From positions 29,489,501 through 29,553,500 of the forward strand of contig NC_079881.1 of assembly GCF_029227915.1 (NCBI RefSeq): a stretch of 64,000 nucleotides of DNA, given 5' to 3'. The notes under the pieces are model-generated. The model ran no database searches. It saw only the letters and a list, made by a program, of their open reading frames with translations, and was not told where the DNA came from. Of this stretch, positions 59,200 through 64,000 are shown one piece after another. How positions within the stretch are numbered: the first letter of the stretch is position 1; every line of letters starts with the position of its first letter. Origin of the DNA: Hydractinia symbiolongicarpus. Its lineage: Eukaryota > Cnidaria > Hydrozoa > Anthoathecata > Hydractiniidae. The translations under genes and the position numbers were made by a program.

Positions 59200-62100
59200 T
59201 GTGATAAATGAGACAATTGGATTCCAAGAAATAACATTCTTCTTAATTTGACGGCATTGCCGGAACTCAGCGATTACACTGGGCGGTGTGGTAGCGGTTC
59301 ATTTAAAAGTTTAGGTAAATAAGTCATTCTTTACTGTGGGAGCAATCCTAGCCGTTATCGCGCCCTGAAGAGGTAGCGACAGTTTCAAAAACTACATTTC
59401 ATTGACTTTCTAACGGTATCAATCCACTTCAGTTAAAACGGTTGCGTCACATATTCGTGTCAACATGTATTTAGCGATATTTGTTTTGATATTACTAAGT
59501 TGCATCGCTTTTAACAATGAAACGATTGACTGTGGGACTTAATTGAACTAACTTTGGACTGTGACCTGATAAATGTGATAAATGAGAAAATTGGAATCCA
59601 AGAAATAACATTCTTCTTAATTTGACTTGATTGCTGGAACTCAGCGATTACACTGGGCGCTGTGGTAGCGCTTCATTTAAAAATTTAGATAAATAAGTCA
59701 TTCTTTACTGTGGGACCAATCCTATCCGTTATCGCGTGCTGAAGAGGTAGTGACAGTTTCAAAAACTACATTTCATTGACTTTCTAACGGTGTCAGTCCG
59801 TTTGAGTTACAACGGTTGCGTCACATATTCGTACCATAATGTATTTAGCGATATTTTTTTGATATTACTAGGTTGCATCGATTTAACAATGAAACGAATG
59901 ACTGTGGGACTTCATTGAACTAACTTTGGACTGTGACCTGATAAATGTGATAAATGAGAAAATTGGAATCCAAGAAATAACATTCTTCTTAATTTGAAGT
60001 GATTGCTGGAACTCAGCGATTACACTGGGCGCTGTGGTAGCGCTTCATTTAAAAATTTAGATAAATAAGTCATTCTTTACTGTGGGACCAATCCTATCCG
60101 TTAACGCGCGCTGAAGAAGTAGCGACAGTTTCAAAAACTACATTTCATTGACTTTCTAACGGTGTCAGTCCGTTTGAGTTACAACGGTTGCGTCACAAAT
60201 TCGTACCAACATGCATTTAGTGATATTTTTTTGATATTACTAGGTTGCATCCCTTTTAACAATGAAACGAAGGACTGTGGGACTTAATTGAACTAACTTT
60301 TGGACTGTGACCTGATAAATGTGATAAATGAGACAATTGGATTCCAAGAAATAACATTCTTCTTAATTTGACGGCATTGCCGGAACTCAGCAATTACACT
60401 GGGCGCTGTGGTAGAGCTTCATTTAAAAAATTAGATAAATAAGTCATTCTTTACTGTGGGACCAATCCTAGCCGTTATCGCCCGCTGAAGAAATATCGAC
60501 AGTTTCATAAACTACATTTCATTGACTTTCTAACGGTGCCAGTCCGTTTGAGTTACAACGGTTGCGTCACATATTCGTACCAACATGTATTTAGCAATAT
60601 TTTTTTTGATATTACTAGGTTGCATCCCTTTTAACAATGAAACGAATGACTGTGGGACTTAATTGAACTGACTTTTGGACTGTGACCTGATAAATGTGAT
60701 AAATGAGACAATTGGATTCCAAGAAATAACATTCTTCTTAATTTGACGGCATTGCCGTAACTCAGCGATTACACTGGGCGGTGTGGTAGCGGTTCATTTA
60801 AAAGTTTAGGTAAATAAGTCATTCTTTACTGTGGGAGCAATCCTAGCTGTTATCGCGCCCTGAAGAAATAGCGACAGTTTCAAAAACTACATTTCATTGA
60901 CTTTCTAACGGTATCAATCCACTTCAGTTAAAACGGTTGCGTCACATATTCGTGTCAACATGTATTTAGCGATATTTGTTTTGATATTACTAGGTTGCAT
61001 CGCTTTTAACAATGAAACGAATGACTGTGGGACTTAATTGAACTAACTTTGGACTGTGACCTGATAAATGTGATAAATGAGAAAATTGGAATCCAAGAAA
61101 TAACATTCTTCTTAATTTGACGTGATTGCTGGAACTCAGCGATTACACTGGGCGCTGTGGTAGCGCTTCATTTAAAAATTTAGATAAATAAGTCATTCTT
61201 TACTGTGGGCCCAATCCTATCCGTTATCGCGCGCTGAAGAGGTAGTGACAGTTTCAAAAACTACATTTCATTGACTTTCTAACGGTGTCAGTCCGTTTGA
61301 GTTACAACGGTTGCGTCACATATTCGTACCATAATGTATTTAGCGATATTTTTTTGATATTACTAGGTTGCATCGATTCAACAATGAAACGAATGACTGT
61401 GGGACTTTATTGAACTAACTTTGGACTGTGACCTGATAAATGTGATAAATGAGAAAATTGGAATCCAAGAAATAACATTCTTCTTAATTTGACGTGATTG
61501 CTGGAACTCAGCGATTACACTGGGCGCTGTGGTAGCGCTTCATTTAAAAATTTAGATAAATAAGTCATTCTTTACTGTGGGACCAATCCTATCCGTTAAC
61601 GCGCGCTGAAGAAGTAGCGACAGTTTCAAAAACTACATTTCATTGACTTTCTAACGGTGTCAGTCCGTTTGAGTTACAACGGTTGCGTCACATATTCGTA
61701 CCAACATGTATTTAGTTATATTTTTTTGATATTACTAGGTTGCATCCCTTTTAACAATGAAACGAAGGACTGTGGGACTTAATTGAACTAACTTTTGGAC
61801 TGTGACCTGATAAATGTGATAAATGAGACAATTGGATTCCAAGAAATAACATTCTTCTTAATTTGACGGCATTGCCGGAACTCAGCGATTACACTGGGCG
61901 GTGTGGTAGCGGTTCATTTAAAAGTTTAGGTAAATAAGTCATTCTTTACTGTGGGAGCAATCCTAGCCGTTATCGCGCCCTGAAGAGGTAGCGACAGTTT
62001 CAAAAACTACATTTCATTGACTTTCTAACGGTATCAATCCACTTCAGTTAAAACGGTTGCGTCACATATTCGTGTCAACATGTATTTAGCGATATTTGTT

Positions 62101-64000
62101 TTGATATTACTAAGTTGCATCGCTTTTAACAATGAAACGATTGACTGTGGGACTTAATTGAACTAACTTTGGACTGTGACCTGATAAATGTGATAAATGA
62201 GAAAATTGGAATCCAAGAAATAACATTCTTCTTAATTTGACTTGATTGCTGGAACTCAGCGATTACACTGGGCGCTGTGGTAGCGCTTCATTTAAAAATT
62301 TAGATAAATAAGTCATTCTTTACTGTGGGACCAATCCTATCCGTTATCGCGTGCTGAAGAGGTAGTGACAGTTTCAAAAACTACATTTCATTGACTTTCT
62401 AACGGTGTCAGTCCGTTTGAGTTACAACGGTTGCGTCACATATTCGTACCATAATGTATTTAGCGATATTTTTTTGATATTACTAGGTTGCATCGATTTA
62501 ACAATGAAACGAATGACTGTGGGACTTCATTGAACTAACTTTGGACTGTGACCTGATAAATGTGATAAATGAGAAAATTGGAATCCAAGAAATAACATTC
62601 TTCTTAATTTGAAGTGATTGCTGGAACTCAGCGATTACACTGGGCGCTGTGGTAGCGCTTCATTTAAAAATTTAGATAAATAAGTCATTCTTTACTGTGG
62701 GACCAATCCTATCCGTTAACGCGCGCTGAAGAAGTAGCGACAGTTTCAAAAACTACATTTCATTGACTTTCTAACGGTGTCAGTCCGTTTGAGTTACAAC
62801 GGTTGCGTCACAAATTCGTACCAACATGCATTTAGTGATATTTTTTTGATATTACTAGGTTGCATCCCTTTTAACAATGAAACGAAGGACTGTGGGACTT
62901 AATTGAACTAACTTTTGGACTGTGACCTGATAAATGTGATAAATGAGACAATTGGATTCCAAGAAATAACATTCTTCTTAATTTGACGGCATTGCCGGAA
63001 CTCAGCAATTACACTGGGCGCTGTGGTAGAGCTTCATTTAAAAAATTAGATAAATAAGTCATTCTTTACTGTGGGACCAATCCTAGCCGTTATCGCCCGC
63101 TGAAGAAATATCGACAGTTTCATAAACTACATTTCATTGACTTTCTAACGGTGCCAGTCCGTTTGAGTTACAACGGTTGCGTCACATATTCGTACCAACA
63201 TGTATTTAGCAATATTTTTTTTGATATTACTAGGTTGCATCCCTTTTAACAATGAAACGAATGACTGTGGGACTTAATTGAACTGACTTTTGGACTGTGA
63301 CCTGATAAATGTGATAAATGAGACAATTGGATTCCAAGAAATAACATTCTTCTTAATTTGACGGCATTGCCGTAACTCAGCGATTACACTGGGCGGTGTG
63401 GTAGCGGTTCATTTAAAAGTTTAGGTAAATAAGTCATTCTTTACTGTGGGAGCAATCCTAGCTGTTATCGCGCCCTGAAGAAATAGCGACAGTTTCAAAA
63501 ACTACATTTCATTGACTTTCTAACGGTATCAATCCACTTCAGTTAAAACGGTTGCGTCACATATTCGTGTCAACATGTATTTAGCGATATTTGTTTTGAT
63601 ATTACTAGGTTGCATCGCTTTTAACAATGAAACGAATGACTGTGGGACTTAATTGAACTAACTTTGGACTGTGACCTGATAAATGTGATAAATGAGAAAA
63701 TTGGAATCCAAGAAATAACATTCTTCTTAATTTGACGTGATTGCTGGAACTCAGCGATTACACTGGGCGCTGTGGTAGCGCTTCATTTAAAAATTTAGAT
63801 AAATAAGTCATTCTTTACTGTGGGCCCAATCCTATCCGTTATCGCGCGCTGAAGAGGTAGTGACAGTTTCAAAAACTACATTTCATTGACTTTCTAACGG
63901 TGTCAGTCCGTTTGAGTTACAACGGTTGCGTCACATATTCGTACCATAATGTATTTAGCGATATTTTTTTGATATTACTAGGTTGCATCGATTCAACAAT
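59200..64000. repeat. 2615-bp heptameric higher-order repeat, two copies
   Basis: 59200-61385 matches 61815-64000 at a constant offset of 2615 bp (seven monomers). Rare variants such as cgtgtcaacatgtattt (59456 and 62071) and catcgattcaacaat (61371 and 63986) are shared. The second copy runs off the window. Confidence 0.88.

Larger units (their letters stand above)
54369..64000. repeat. ~373-bp satellite array, right part (~26 monomers, continues past the window)
   Basis: The array resumes at the exact monomer position where it stopped at 38781 and runs to the window end without interruption. Monomers match the left part but have characteristic variants, such as gcatcccttttaac, gaaggactgtggg and tagagcttcatttaaaaaatt. 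No coding content is visible. Confidence 0.97.

Overview
The window reads as nuclear DNA of an early-branching animal, most likely a cnidarian (a sponge is the alternative). The composition is AT-rich. The genes are split by many GT-AG introns, there are CTAG-rich simple repeats and a tRNA-headed SINE, and several transposon families and long satellite arrays are present. Nothing prokaryotic is visible. The species call is inference.

Layout. (1) 1-1266: non-coding, ending in a 627-bp inverted-repeat element (640-1266) whose edge is 81 bp upstream of the first start codon. (2) 1348-14517, plus strand: one 21-exon gene that I assembled by hand. Every junction keeps frame, giving about 1343 residues. 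It joins a KMT5A-like SET domain, Lys/Glu-rich segments, Cys/His fingers and a tyrosine-recombinase (Crypton-like) domain with all catalytic positions recognisable. (3) 14518-17454: intergenic, with a TA-flanked 556-bp MITE. (4) 23192-17455, minus strand: a 9-exon gene convergent with the first, about 1268 residues, of a transposase-like family I cannot name. Its frame breaks once, by one base, at an A6 run that is also a canonical -1 slippery heptamer. (5) 23940-38781 and 54369-64000: one array of a ~373-bp satellite with several higher-order repeat sizes. (6) 38782-54368: a 15,587-bp rolling-circle transposon of the Helentron/Helitron2 type, inserted into a single satellite monomer.

The rolling-circle element is the most complete system here. 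Comparison with uninterrupted monomers fixes its ends to the base: it sits between A residues (T-T on its own strand) with no target duplication. A 10-bp inverted repeat is terminal at its 5' end and lies 15 bp inside its 3' end. It encodes a 2213-residue protein with an N-terminal 2A-like ribosome-skipping motif, an OTU protease domain, an HUH/two-tyrosine Rep domain and a Pif1-like helicase. On the same strand, near its 3' end, is a separate intact three-exon gene for a 125-residue protein with a duplicated motif and an RGG tail. That gene looks like cargo or an undescribed accessory gene. The element also carries three tandem-repeat blocks, a Tigger-like MITE, a 58-bp palindromic element with a 9-bp target duplication, a tRNA-like sequence and a SINE.

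The two spliced genes at the left may both be mobile-element genes or domesticated relics. Their convergence does not prove that they act together.
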